Source: Chaetoderma sp. LZ-2023a
Taxonomy: Eukaryota > Mollusca > Caudofoveata > Chaetodermatida > Chaetodermatidae
Direction of reading: 5' to 3'
Assembly: GCA_034401795.1 (NCBI GenBank)
Contig: CM067359.1
Coordinates: forward strand, 139,407,816-139,471,815
DNA length: 64,000 nt
Each line of letters begins with the position of its first letter. Positions within the stretch are counted from its first letter, which is position 1. The notes below the pieces were generated by a model. That model made no database searches and was not told the DNA's origin. It saw nothing but the letters and a program-made list of their open reading frames with translations. Positions 1 to 10,150 of the stretch are shown piece by piece. Both the position numbers and the translations under genes were made by a program.

Positions 1-283
1 TGCTCAGCTGTTACAGTTATACATCATCAAGGATACACAGGTTGCGTTGTATAAACGTAGTAATTTTGTCAAGGGCATCATTGCTCTACGAATCCATAGC
101 TTCCAGAATGCCTAGAAAGATGTGTTCCCCCACGCGTGTGTCTTTCTCTCTATTGTTGCTTCTTGAAAACCAATGATTCAACAATAGATAGGCCTACCAG
201 TCTGTCCGTTTGCTTTTCCATACTTTCGCCTTCACCATGTCTGCTTGTCAGCCCGCCTGTATGCTTCTAACACTATACTGCGA
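1..283. other. No gene recognised
   Basis: No coding pattern, RNA gene or repeat family was recognised. The only notable item is one exact TAGGCCTA octamer at 189-196, one of 13 in the window. Confidence 0.5.
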
Positions 284-521
284 GTAACCATGTCAGGCCG
301 AAGCCGGTCAAAACCGGCCAAAACCTGGCTCTGCGCTTGTCCTAAGGAATATCGATTTTCAGGCCAAGAGAATACTACTTTTGAAGATTTAACACTGGAG
401 TTTATCGAGCCAGTCATCCCAGTGGTACATTTTCTAAAAATAGAATCTCTTGGCCTGCAAATGGACATTAAATAGGCAAATACTTGGTGATATTCTTGAT
501 CAAATTTAGCCATTAAAGGGT
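284..521 (+). mobile_element. Family B foldback element, diverged copy
   Basis: The segment begins with a degenerate AACCC-type end and finishes with CATTAAAGGGT, the family B end. The middle is an inverted repeat: a GGCCAAGAGAATACT-like arm at about 357 pairs with its complement near 455, around a centre related to GAGCCAGTCAT. Short overlapping ORFs are by-products of the palindrome. It is non-autonomous, since nothing resembling a transposase is present. The outer ends are eroded, so the boundaries are approximate. Confidence 0.6.
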
Positions 522-1436
522 CAGTCTTATGTAGGTAGCAATAACTTTAGTAAAGCTAATATCACGTGCCGTGTTGCTCGTCTGCTTGAAAGTGATAGGT
601 TTAATACAGGTTTTAGAGGGAAGATGTGGCAGATTTCAACGATTGATATCCCAGAAGCGACCTTGTCATATCCAATGAACCAACGCACCACCCGCACAGA
701 CACACCGCCATGGGTCAATAATTGATGACCCGTGTTCACTTTTATAGATCATACCAATGATTAGGCGGAGCTCATAAACCGGCGTGTCGACAAACACCAT
801 GAACACATTAAATACTCACCGATTTCTAAACACTCAAGATCGACAACAATGCACAGAGATGATAAATATCTACTGTTGATAGCGGTAAATAAAAGCCAAT
901 AAAACCTGTTGAAATGACCCGGTCTCGAGTTAGACCTGTTTTATTATCTATCAAGAAATTATTTGTATAAATTTCCAATTGAATTTCAATTCTCACGGTT
1001 CTATTATCAATATCGTTGTCCATTTGAATCCTTTCAATGATATTTTAACCATTTAACACCCAACTTGGCAAAAAACACCCACAACTCCAGCAGTGCTTGT
1101 AAGTTATATCCATTTGCAGAGTAAGAGAATTTTCAGTGATAAAATGTTAAAAATTCATTTTTTAAACAAAATTTATGGCATAAAGGCTTAAAGCTAGATT
1201 GTTACACCAAACTAAGCCCTTCCGCCAATTGTTACTCTGCATATCTCCTCTTTTGATTTGTCTCCAATGCCTGGAATCCCGCTACCGTACACACACATAA
1301 TTTCTGATTTCTAGATTCTTAACATTTATTTGCGAATGCTTATCAAGATAAATAAAGTTAGTTTACTAAAGGTACAGTCTCTAATCGGTTTTTTTTATCT
1401 ATCGAGACTCCTTTTCCCAATTTACCTATTCAATTC
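522..1436. other. No gene recognised
   Basis: AT-rich sequence with only short ORFs that lack recognisable protein character. TAACCATTTAACACC near 1047 may be an isolated family B end, but the matching hairpin is absent. Confidence 0.4.
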
Positions 1437-1762
1437 ACCTTTCCAGAGTCCCCACCCATCATATGACGTCAAAATGAACTGCTTGATGTGTACAGTGACA
1501 TCATAATGAATGACGTCGATAAGTACGTCACAAACGCATATTTGAAGACGGTATATGCGTTGTTGTACAAATTGTTTGCTTTTACTATTTAATAAATATT
1601 CTGTCGAATATTTTGAAACTGCAAAATATTCAACAGCTTCCTTGTATAGTTTTCAGGAAATTGATAGCTAGGGCATTTGGGGATCGATCAATCCCAATAC
1701 GGCGGGGTGTGGGTGGAGCTTAGCTAGTGATGGGCGGGGAATAGCTAAAAATGGAAAGGTCC
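1437..1762 (+). mobile_element. Family A CRE-bearing foldback element, hairpin mostly lost
   Basis: The ends are ACCTTTCCAGA at 1437 and TGGAAAGGTCC at 1762. The CRE half has TGACGTCA at about 1463, a TGACATCA variant and TGACGTCG. The usual ACTATTTAATAAATATTC joins a collapsed hairpin: only GAATATTTTGAAACTG and AAAATATTCAACAGC remain, around 1605-1635. The GATCGATC half follows (about 1682) with the conserved GTGGGTGGAGCTTAGCTAG. It is closely related to the copy at 43784, which keeps the full hairpin. The two share a CAGAGTMCCCACCCATCATATGACGTCA start, so they form a subfamily. Confidence 0.8.
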
Positions 1763-2414
1763 ATAGCACCTCATTTCAACAAGTAGTTCAGGGAGCGGGG
1801 TAATTATCTGTGATTATTTGGATTAATTATAGGCCTATCCATATCAATATGTCCCCATATAGGGCCTACTATTCTATTGAACACAGTTTTTAGATGACAC
1901 CAAGTAGGCCTACCGACGTATCGCCGACATACCCTTAGATTCTGGATGCACACTTCCCTACTTGTGCATGGGATGTGGCTGATTTTTTCAATTATGGATG
2001 TTATGTGATTGACCTTCACCGTGTACATTGTTTACCATGTAAGGTGAAACCAATAGAACAGGCTCAGGGATCATTTACTACTCTACATTACTTAGATACG
2101 CTTCATTTTCTCTTTCCTGGAATTGCATTTTCAGCTACTTTCTAAAATCGGCATTCCCCAGTTGTCATAGTAACCGCATTTCATGAAATAAATACACTTT
2201 GCCACTTTAGATTTGGCAGGTTGTGATCCTTATTCCATTCTTAAGCTGGTACCACCAGAATATTTATGTATGTGTGTTATGTCGGTCACGGCAAGGCATA
2301 GCAGCGGATAAACTTGATAATATCGTGACCTCCGCTGCACTAATTACTCACCTGATTTGCGTAAATATATATAGATATCAACTTCGGAAGATGCTACATG
2401 CAACACTCCCTTCA
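1763..2414. other. No gene recognised
   Basis: No gene or family repeat was recognised. TAGGCCTA octamers occur at 1830-1837 and 1905-1912. Confidence 0.4.
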
Positions 2415-2630
2415 ATAACGAAATTTAATAAAGAAAATCTAAATATTTGCTTTTTGACTGTCAATTTGCAGGCCACGAAGACCATTTTGAAAATTTACCA
2501 CTTGGAGGGCTGGCTCGGTTATCGAGCTAGTTATTCCAGTCGTAAATAAAAAAAAAGTATTTTTGGCCTGCCAATATACATCCTCATGGCCACTGTAGAG
2601 GTCGGTTTTGGCCGACGTCGTCATGAAAGC
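2415..2630 (+). mobile_element. Family B foldback element, diverged
   Basis: The left arm has TCAATTTGCAGGCCACGAAG and TTTTGAAAATTTACCACT. The centre has GGCTGGCTCGGTTATCGAGC. The right arm ends in TTTTTGGCCTGCCAATATAC. These match the family B arm order. The right flank GGTCGGTTTTGGCCGACGTC also recurs beside other B copies. Stem pairing is reduced by point changes and by a poly-A run near 2547. Confidence 0.6.
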
Positions 2631-2635
2631 ATTAG

Positions 2636-2772
2636 CACAGGGACTCCTATCCAGTCCAAAAATTGACATCATAATATATTACTATCCGCTACACTATGTG
2701 CTATTTGTATATAGTGTAGCGGATGGTAATATATTAGGATGTCAATTTTTTGACTGGATAGGAGTCCCTGTG
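2636..2772. mobile_element. 137-bp near-perfect palindrome (foldback/MITE-like)
   Basis: CACAGGGACTCCTATCCAGT at the left is the inverse complement of the right end. The arms are about 60 bp each, with few mismatches, around a short spacer near 2698-2710 (GTGCTATTTGTAT). The stem includes the ATAATATATTACTATCCGCT block. No ORF belongs to it. It would form a long cruciform or hairpin. A second copy was not seen, so calling it a transposon rests on structure only. Confidence 0.65.
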
Positions 2773-2904
2773 AGGATTAGGTGTTCATTTGCTAGCCTTG
2801 CTACGATTGTATCGATGGTTATATTAATTTCGATACCATAGCACTTAACACATAACCGCTCTATGTCAACAGTGCCTCAAAGGGCCCAGGATGCAACTCA
2901 TATC

Positions 2905-3000
2905 AATTTACCGTTTAATTGCCAAGATTTTTCAATAAACTTATAATATCTGCAGGCCAAGGGAAGACTATTTTCTGTAAATTTACCACTGGAAATTGCA
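2905..3000 (+). mobile_element. Family B left-half fragment
   Basis: TTTAATTGCCAAGATTTTTCAATAAA is followed by CTGCAGGCCAAGGGAAGACT and AATTTACCACTGGAA, the left arm of family B. The sequence stops before the hairpin centre, so the right arm is missing. Confidence 0.55.
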
Positions 3001-3049
3001 AAAAATCACTTTCTGCCCTCAAGACAACTAGAGAGTAGGTGTCTGACCA

Positions 3050-3290
3050 GGTTGACAGCCAAAGGGGAAATTGCTAAGAAGATTCGAGTTTTGATTAGCC
3101 AACGTCCATTTGCAAGCCAAGAGAATAGTATTTTTGAAGATTTACCACTGGAATGACTGGCTCGGTTAACGAGCCAGTCATTCCAGTGGTAAATTTTCAA
3201 AAATACTATTCTCTTGGCCTACAACTGGACATTTGTAAGACCATTGCAGTGGGAGTTTCTTGCCGGCTTGCCCATTACAGGTTAAGGTGA
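3050..3290 (-). mobile_element. Family B foldback element with intact hairpin
   Basis: Positions 3103-3230 form a 128-bp hairpin. GTCCATTTGCAAGCCAAGAG at the left pairs with the right end CTCTTGGCCTACAACTGGAC. The tip is GGCTCGGTTAACGAGCC near 3165. Arm identity is very high, so this is among the youngest-looking B stems. The flanks hold the GTAAGACCATTGCAGTGG motif that recurs beside B copies at 33,780 and 39,120. ORFs on both strands here are mirror images produced by the palindrome. Confidence 0.75.
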
Positions 3291-3400
3291 CACAAGAAGG
3301 GTTCCCATTGTCGGCTTCGTCGGGGGTCTGTTGAGCAATCTTAGCCACTCGAAGATCACAGCGAATCCCAGTTGATCGCGTGTTAATGTTAGACATAAAC

Positions 3401-3645
3401 TTAACCGTTTAATGATTAGATTTGGTCACGAAAATCTAATTATTAGCTTATTGCATGTTCATTTGCGTGCCAAGAAAAGACTATTTTTGAAAATGTACTA
3501 CTGGAATGACGGGTTCGGTTATCGATCCAGTCATTCCAGTGGTAAATTTTTGAAAATAGTATTTTCTTGGCCTGGAAATAGACTACAAGACCATTGTAGA
3601 TGCGGTTTTGGGTTAAAAGAGCATGTCGACTCCTTAAACCCCCAT
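3401..3645 (+). mobile_element. Family B foldback element
   Basis: It starts TTAACCGTTTAATGATTAG and has the AATTTGGTCA-like A-rich left end. It contains the hairpin with TACTACTGGAATGACGGGTT and CCAGTCATTCCAGTGGTAAA, and ends in the GACCATTGTAGATGCGGTTT block. Stem mismatches lie near the tip (TTCGGTTATCGATCC). It is non-coding. Confidence 0.7.
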
Positions 3646-3870
3646 AGTTTTGTTTATTGTATCTGATATCTGATAATTTATTCACAATAGGCCACCGGCC
3701 CTTGAGTGTACAACATATTATTCATGCATGAGGGATACCTTATAGCACATAAGGTTAAATTAGGATATATTTACAACAATATTTCATCGAGAAATTTTGT
3801 CCCACGCTTCTATGTTTCTATTCGTTAACCATTTATCAATAATCACCAAGACAGCAAGAGAGGAACGATG

Positions 3871-4512
3871 AGTGAGACCAGAGGCGTGTTCGCGAACGGG
3901 TCGCAACCCACACCCGGCACAACCACGTTGGAGAATATCACGTCATAATCTATTATGACGTCATAATGACTCCAAGGCAGCTATACCAGGTACAGGCTAC
4001 GGCACCTCCACGAACACGGTCCCAGGTCGACAAGATAATCATCGATCCCTAGAAAAATTGATCAACAACCATTTTATCCTTTCTCCTTGTTTCCACGGAA
4101 GAAACGAAAGTGAAACAAGGAGTGAGACCAGGTCGACAAGAAAATCATCTACCAAAAAATCACATTGTAAAACAAAATGCTGCATGAGAAGAATGAGGAG
4201 TGAGACCTGGGGCGTGTTCGCGAACCAGTAGCAACCCACACCCGGCACAAACACGTTGGAGAATATGACGTCATAATATATTATGACATCATAATGACTC
4301 CACGGCAGCTATGCCAGGCGCGGGCTACGACCCCTCCGCGAACACGGCCCCAGGTCGACAAGATAGGCCTAATCATCGACCCCTAGGAAAATTGATCAAC
4401 AACCATTTGTCCTTTATCTTGTTTCCACGAAAGAACCGAAAGTGAAACAAGGAATGAGACCGTGTCGACAAGAAAATCAACTAACAAAAAATCACATTGT
4501 AAAACAAAATGC
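3871..4512. repeat. Tandem duplication, two units of about 328 bp
   Basis: AGTGAGACC at 3871 recurs at 4199, and sequence similarity runs to about 4512. Each unit holds GGCGTGTTCGCGAAC, CACACCCGGCACAA, ACGTTGGAGAATATSACGTCATAAT, a GTCGACAAGATAATCATCGA block and CAAAAAATCACATTGTAAAA. Each unit carries an internal repeat of the GAAACAAGGARTGAGACC/GTCGACAAGA module. The second unit differs by point changes and by a 6-bp insertion that creates TAGGCCTA at 4364-4371. The CRE-like TATGACGTCATAATGACTCC is present in both. ORFs over the units are not conserved in frame. Confidence 0.85.
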
Positions 4513-4830
4513 ACCACGCCTTGGAACCAGTTTGACTGACAGCCATTACAGCTCGCTGCAACAACAGCTTTCAGTCGAACTGAATCAAAGGTTTCCAACT
4601 TACGCGCTTGCGCACACATACTGTATTACGATGATCTGTATTTTAAGGTTAACCAGACAGGAAGCCGGTTTTACATGTTACACATATTTATAATTTGGTG
4701 AAGATGTTCACTATTCATATCCTCCCCCCCCCACACCCCACCAACCCCATGCACCCCACCCCAACCTCTAGATACATTTGGAGAAAGTGCTCATGTCATC
4801 AAATCCTTTCGCACATTAAAAGCTCATAAA
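4513..4830. other. Non-coding, with a C-rich patch
   Basis: Nothing is recognised except a C-rich strand stretch at about 4722-4770 (runs of C broken by A). It lies just downstream, in element sense, of the minus-strand LINE fragment and may include its 3' UTR. Confidence 0.35.
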
Positions 4831-4849
4831 CATAGGTCGCTAATTCTTT

Positions 4850-5925
4850 CTAGACAACTGTACTTGGACAGTGTAATAATTCCGTAGATTTATAGACGCT
4901 TGGTCTTTTATAATAATAGGGCTTGATGAAGGTTTTACGTAAGTTACTATACAATGGGCATATCAGGACAAAATGATACTCGTCTTCTATATAATTTTTA
5001 CATAATAGACATATTCTTTCGGATAGCGGTGTGGGTGTTGGCTTATGCCATCTTACCGTCTCTACACGCAGTCTATGGCTCCCTATCCTGATCTTACATA
5101 ATGCTTGCATATGTTTCGTTATTTTAACAGTATTTAAGTATGTTTTATACATCAAATCATTAAAAAAGTATTTATATAACCTGGTTTTACTACACCTGTC
5201 TAATAATCCTATCCATCCTTGCATATAATTATCATAAGCTCTTTGTTTATATTGTACAATAAACATGTTTTTGTCTACGTTGCTGCCTTGGGATACCCAA
5301 ACCTCATTAAAACCGCGCCTGGACAACATATCTCTAAGCTTACTCACCCAGTTAATACGAGAATTAGTTATACAATCATCATATAAAACATTATACATAT
5401 TTCTTATTAATTTTCTTGGTTCAGATTCCAGTATTTTAAACCAATACTTCAATATTCGCGTGTCTCTGGTCAGATATAGTGGTACTCTACCCAACCCCCC
5501 GTAAATTATACAATTCGAAATCCCTTGCCTCACATTTAATAACTCTTTGCAAAATTTAAAGTGACATTTTACAACTTCATAAGCCGCATTAAACCCCCCA
5601 CCCCCTCCCCCGTGTCTCACTGCCATAACAAAGAATGGGTAGGATTAGTTTGTCAAACGAACTGCATAGATGGCTGTGTGTTAGGCCTACAAATCTGTGA
5701 CAATATTTCTTTAGAGCAAAAACGGCCCTCTTTGCTTGGTCAGCCAATTGTGTCTGTGCTACGGAAAATGATTCCGATGTGCTGAAAATTATGCCTAAAT
5801 ATTTAAATTCATTGACAATTTCAATTTCTTGTGGGCCATACACGAATTTGACATTTGGGTGTAGTCGTCCACCACGCCTAAAACCAGTGCCTTCGTCTTC
5901 TCTACATTTAACGTTTCACGCCATT
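4850..5925 (-). pseudogene. LINE non-LTR retrotransposon, 3' part of reverse transcriptase ORF (broken)
   Basis: Read on the minus strand, about 5925 to 5843 encodes a degenerate VEKTKALVF/RRGGRLHPNVKF block. Then comes YGPQEIEIVNEFKYLGIIFS, the FKYLG post-catalytic segment of non-LTR reverse transcriptases, followed by ILPILCYGSE. A second frame (5626-4850) carries the C-terminal domain with a zinc-knuckle-like CLLC...EDEYHFVLICPLY. The two halves are separated by a frameshift in the G-rich tract near 5600, and another lies near 5885. The palm with the catalytic aspartates and the endonuclease are absent, so the copy is 5'-truncated, as is usual for LINEs. The clade looks Jockey/CR1-like but was not established. 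Confidence 0.85.
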
Positions 5926-5959
5926 TATTACACTATTCATATAAAATATCTAATGCTAT

Positions 5960-6055
5960 TGTGTGTTGGGGTGGGAGGTGTGGGTGGGGTGGAGTGGGGT
6001 TGGGTTGTGTGTGGGGGGGGGGTGGATGGTGGAAGTGGGTGGGGTGGTGTTGCAA
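5960..6055. repeat. G/T-rich low-complexity tract
   Basis: GGGGTGGGAGGTGTGGGTGG-type sequence, including a run of nine G near 6015. It could form G-quadruplexes. It adjoins the 5' truncation point of the minus-strand LINE fragment. Confidence 0.7.
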
Positions 6056-6833
6056 ATTCAGCTCTAGTAGTTCATGGCATATTTCTGGTATCGAGTTGAC
6101 CCACTATAGATTATTATGTGAATGAATGCAAGAGTGTTATTCCGATATACGAGAATCATATACCACCAACGTTGTCCCAGACTGCCTATAGAGTAGCATC
6201 GGTTCCTCATAACATCAGTTTCCATTTTAAGCACCTTTCCGTCGCTCACAATAGCGCAGTTAATGGATATTTGCACACATTTCGCAAGTGCACTTAGAAT
6301 GCAGATGTGAATCGGACCATTGTAATAAAGATATTTACTGAGCGACTCGGACTGATTAATTAACGGTGTAGAACTTATTGATTATATATATATATGGCTG
6401 GTGACCTGGCCACTGAATTTGCTTGCTAAAACTGCTTATTTAGGCCCTAACGTACAACAAACGTTATCATATCACATGCACTCTAGAAGATGGCCACTTC
6501 AACTCCTTCTGAAGATCGATATCGTTGATTGGCAATTGATTGACATGTATCTTATCGATTGGTTATCGATTTATTATTGACCTCTGAAATCCTCATAGAT
6601 ACATGATGGGGGATGTATTCTTAATTCAGAGTCTATAGGTACCATCAGTGCACGAGGGCGTACTGTGCATATAAATCTAATCTAATATAATCATAATATG
6701 AACATAGCGGTACATTTGCCTAAATATCGTCGGTCAGACGCTGTATAAATCGGTAGATGTATTGCTGAATCAAGCCACCACGGAACCAATGCATAGTACA
6801 CTGTATATATAACCCCTGTTGTGTCAACGTAAA
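6056..6833. other. No gene recognised
   Basis: Only short ORFs without family resemblance. A local AT cluster (ATATATATATATGG) lies near 6383, and ATCGAT-rich sequence near 6519-6570. Confidence 0.4.
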
Positions 6834-7201
6834 CACTTAATGGCTAAACTGGCTAAAGCAACCTCTTCAGTGGTGTTTAGGAATGTCCATTTTCTGGCCA
6901 TGAGAAGACTATTTTTTGAAAATTTACCACTGTAATGACTGGCTAGGTTACCGAGCCAGTCATTCCAGCAATAAATTTTCAAAAAATAGTCTTCACTTGG
7001 CCAGAAAATGGAGGCGGATTATGCAAAAGCTTACATTTTCTAAACCTTTTAGTGTTCCATGCAGCCGTCCAAAGAGCGGTTTTTTGTAAATTCCATTTGT
7101 AAATTTAAAATCTTCTCTTGGTCTTCAAATGGATTCCATTCACTGCATGCGCACAAATTTCCTTTTTTCTTTATTACGAATCTTGACCATTAAAGCGTTA
7201 A
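6834..7201 (+). mobile_element. Family B composite: full hairpin plus a second partial copy
   Basis: The first unit (about 6834-7017) has TCCATTTTCTGGCCATGAGA, the ACTGGCTAGGTTACCGAGCC tip and the mirrored TTGGCCAGAAAATGGA. A second, half-hairpin unit follows (about 7040-7201), with CAAATGGATTCCATT and the terminal GACCATTAAAGCGTTAAT end. The whole therefore reads as one element with an internal duplication or as two abutting copies. Confidence 0.6.
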
Positions 7202-7735
7202 TTAATATAATGTAGGTGGCATTTTGAGCGCTTTGAGGCGCTGTTGACACAAGAGGGGCGGGGGGGGGGGGGCGGGGGTAAAGAACACTTGTGTATAAAG
7301 GTCGGTTTTGTATGGTCCTCAGTGTGCTTATTTTGTATATGCCTTATTGCACTGCCATCCTGGCATAATTTAGCCAGCTATTTGATATAAATATGGAATC
7401 CAAACACCAGGTTCGCGAGGCAGAGAATCAGATACGTGTCAGTGAACGTTAAAATTCAAAAGAGCGTGGAATAGACACCAGTGAAATAAATCTTCTTATT
7501 GCCCCATAGAACAATGCGCCCGAAGAATCACTGTCGCATCAGAACGGCCATTTTACCGGAAACACCACGCCTGTTCGCGATCGTCGTAAAACTAAAAGTC
7601 TGCCTGCATAATGCTGTTATCAGGTTTATTGAATTCTTAGCCACTGGTCATTGGCCATTATCACCAACCATTATCATAACTCAAATCTTGCTGCCCAGTC
7701 AGAAAATTTGACTGACATTAGAAACACATGGAATA
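7202..7735. other. Non-coding, with G-run
   Basis: A run of about 15 G interrupted by C lies at 7258-7277. A short palindrome, CAGTCAGAAAATTTGACTG, lies near 7696, just before a hairpin core. No gene was recognised. Confidence 0.4.
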
Positions 7736-7828
7736 TGTTGACTATATTCTAAAACAAATTGAATGGAAGTTGTTGCCGCCCTGAGGCGGCAACAACTCCC
7801 AGTCAAATTGTTTTCAGGATTATCAACA
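7736..7828. repeat. Orphan hairpin core related to families A and C
   Basis: TGTTGACTATATTCTAAAAC is mirrored by GTTTTCAGGATTATCAACA. The stem has GGAAGTTGTTGCCGCC and GGCGGCAACAACTCCC around a CTGA tip. Neither the CRE half of A nor the TIRs of C flank it, so it is a hairpin-only locus. Similar orphan cores lie at 29927 and 43030. Confidence 0.7.
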
Positions 7829-8519
7829 TAAATTGTAGTATACACCAAATCACCAATAGATGTATTACCTCTGGGATTCTAGCGTGAAATGAGTTGTCGG
7901 ATGACAGTAATAGTAATAATATAGAAGGTAATAAAAGTCAGTAGACTGAAAAGTGAATTGTCTGTCATTTTCGTGACTTATAGACTTCTTCGACAGATTG
8001 GGGGGGGGGGGGGGGGGGCACTTGGGGGTCAACCATAGAATAGAAAGATCGGCATGTCCTGGGCGAGTAAATGTACATTAAAGGTCGTAAAATTTAGCAA
8101 AATCTGTCCGGGTTGGCGCGCATGAATATTATTGCGAGGCGACGAAAGTTTGATTCGTTGCTGTTTTTAAGGTTTGAACCTAATACATAGTGTTTTAATA
8201 GCGCAGGGAATTAAACTGGCAATACAATGAACGCGTGGTTTCACTTTTTGTGAAATTATTAAAGCTTTCTAATTGCCTCGTGGAAAATGACACTATGACA
8301 AATGTTAGTATTCTGTATTAAGCATAATTGAGAAGAAGAGCTTAAGTTGACCATTTTTTTCTGTTCCTTCATCATCTGCCATCCTTTCACCTGCATCCCA
8401 GTCCTCGGTCAATGTGTTGTGACATTATGAGCACCCAGTCAGCCAGCCCCATCTAGCCACCCACCTCGTCTGATGGTTCCCGTGACACGTCTGTGCAAGG
8501 GTTAGCTAGATTCACAACG
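7829..8519. other. Non-coding, with poly-G run
   Basis: A run of 18 G lies at about 8001-8018. No coding signal or repeat family was recognised elsewhere in the segment. Confidence 0.4.
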
Positions 8520-8534
8520 TTATATTTGATAATC

Positions 8535-9630
8535 GTGATGGTGGTTGCGGAGGTGGATGATGATGATTGGTGGTGGTGGTGGTGGCGGTGGTGGTGGTGG
8601 TGGTGGTGATGCTGGTCGTCGTCGTCGTCATCGTCGTGGTGGTGGAGGTGATGATGATGGTGGTGGTAGTTTGGTGGTGGTGGTGGTGGTGTGGTGTGGT
8701 GTGGTGTGGTGTGGTGTGGTGTGGTGTGGTGTGGTGTGGTGTGGTGTGGTGTGGTGTGGTGTGGTGTGGTGTGGTGTGGTGTGGTGTGGTGTGGTGTGGT
8801 GTGGTGTGGTGTGGTGTGGTGTGGTGTGGTGTGGTGTGGTGTGGTGTGGTGTGGTGTGGTGTGGTGTGGTGTGGTGTGGTGTGGTGTGGTGTGGTGTGGT
8901 GTGGTGTGGTGTGGTGTGGTGTGGTGTGGTGTGGTGTGGTGTGGTGTGGTGTGGTGTGGTGTGGTGTGGTGTGGTGTGGTGTGGTGTGGTGTGGTGTGGT
9001 GTGGTGTGGTGTGGTGTGGTGTGGTGTGGTGTGGTGTGGTGTGGTGTGGTGTGGTGTGGTGTGGTGTGTGTGGTGTGGTGTGGTGTGGTGTGGTGTGGTG
9101 ATGATGATGGTGGTGATGGTGGTGCTGGTGGTAATGATGATGTTGGTGGTGGTGGTGATGGTGGTGATGGTGGTGATGGTGGTGATGATGATGATGGTGG
9201 TGATGGTGGTGATGATGATGGTGGTGGTGGTGGTAGTAGTAGTTGTTGTTGTTGTTGTGGTGGTGGTGGTGGTGGTGGTGGTGGTGTTGATGGTGGTTGT
9301 GTTGTGTTGTGTTGTGTTGTGTGGTGTGGTGTGGTGTGGTGTGGTGTGGTGTGGTGTGGTGTGGTGTGGTGTGGTGTGGTGTGGTGTGGTGTGGTGTGGT
9401 GTGGTGTGGTGTGGTGTGGTGTGGTGTGGTGTGGTGTGGTGTGGTGTGGTGTGGTGTGGTGTGGTGTGGTGTGGTGTGGTGTGGTGTGGTGTGGTGTGGT
9501 GTGGTGTGGTGTGGTGTGGTGTGGTGTGGTGTGGTGTGGTGTGGTGTGGTGTGGTGTGGTGTGGTGTGGTGTGGTGTGGTGTGGTGTTGATGATGATAAT
9601 GATGATAATGATGATGATGATCCCTGAGTT
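8535..9630. repeat. Microsatellite complex dominated by (GTGGT)n
   Basis: Trinucleotide GGT/GAT/GTC repeats (8535-8690) pass into a pentanucleotide GTGGT array (about 8688-9098, roughly 80 units, one break near 9066). Mixed GAT/GGT/GTT repeats follow (9099-9300), then four GTTGT units (9301-9320), then a second GTGGT array (9321-9586, about 53 units), closing with GAT/AAT repeats. Because no unit contains a stop, ORFs of up to 392 aa are open in several frames on both strands (Thr-Pro-His-His or Val-Trp-Cys-Gly runs). These are artefacts of the repeat, not genes. GG pairs spaced by three bases make G-quadruplex formation plausible. Confidence 0.97.
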
Positions 9631-9935
9631 GAGCCCATCTCGCTTACGAAAGCGTGGTCTGAATCCTGTTTCCGGGCTGAGACACAATTGGAGAGAGTTG
9701 TCTGTTATGAGAGACCACCGTGAAATTGGATTAACACTGCCATAACTGCCGGTTAGGGGAGGGACGGTGGCTCGAGACGAGATTAATTTATATCAAGGAA
9801 AAGTTGATTAAAAGTAATAACGATATCGTCGCTAGTTTGACCACGACGCTCAGATACGAATACCAGCAGTAGGCCTAAAGACAGCGTGAAGCCGATTTCG
9901 AGGACAACCGCCAGCTGGTGCCAGTACCATTTCCT
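9631..9935. other. No gene recognised
   Basis: A short ATGAGAGACCACCGTGAAAT motif near 9708 resembles sequence beside the family D hairpins (27,475 and 29,820). TAGGCCTA occurs at 9870-9877. Confidence 0.35.
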
Positions 9936-10036
9936 GATAACGCATCTTACTGGGCCGATGCCTGGCCGATACCGTGCCGATGCTGAACGTATCCGCCGGG
10001 TATTGGCCCAACATCGGCCCAATAAGCGGAGTTATC
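9936..10036. mobile_element. Family E foldback element, copy 1 (about 101 bp)
   Basis: The left end GATAACGCATCTTACTGG and the right end GCGGAGTTATC are imperfect inverted repeats. The interior holds repeated GGGCCGATG/GGCCGATACC blocks and their complements (CATCGGCCC). It matches the copy at 63813-63913 in length and block order. This copy has more stem mismatches and so looks older. It has no coding capacity. Confidence 0.75.
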
Positions 10037-10103
10037 TGGGCTACTATCGTCAACGTCGCTTCCGCAGCCGCCACCCCGCCGCCCGCCTGCCAGCCCGCCC
10101 CAC

Positions 10104-10150
10104 CGCACGCACCTATGCACGCACGCACGCACGCACGCGCGCGCACACGT
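10104..10150. repeat. Short (ACGC)n microsatellite
   Basis: ACGCACGCACGC-type repeats with GCGCGC at the 3' side. It is alternating purine-pyrimidine, so it is prone to Z-DNA. Confidence 0.85.

Noticed and set aside
8512..9745. ORFs of 336-392 aa in several frames
   Set aside because: They are translations of stop-free GTGGT and GGT repeats; open on both strands with period-locked composition.
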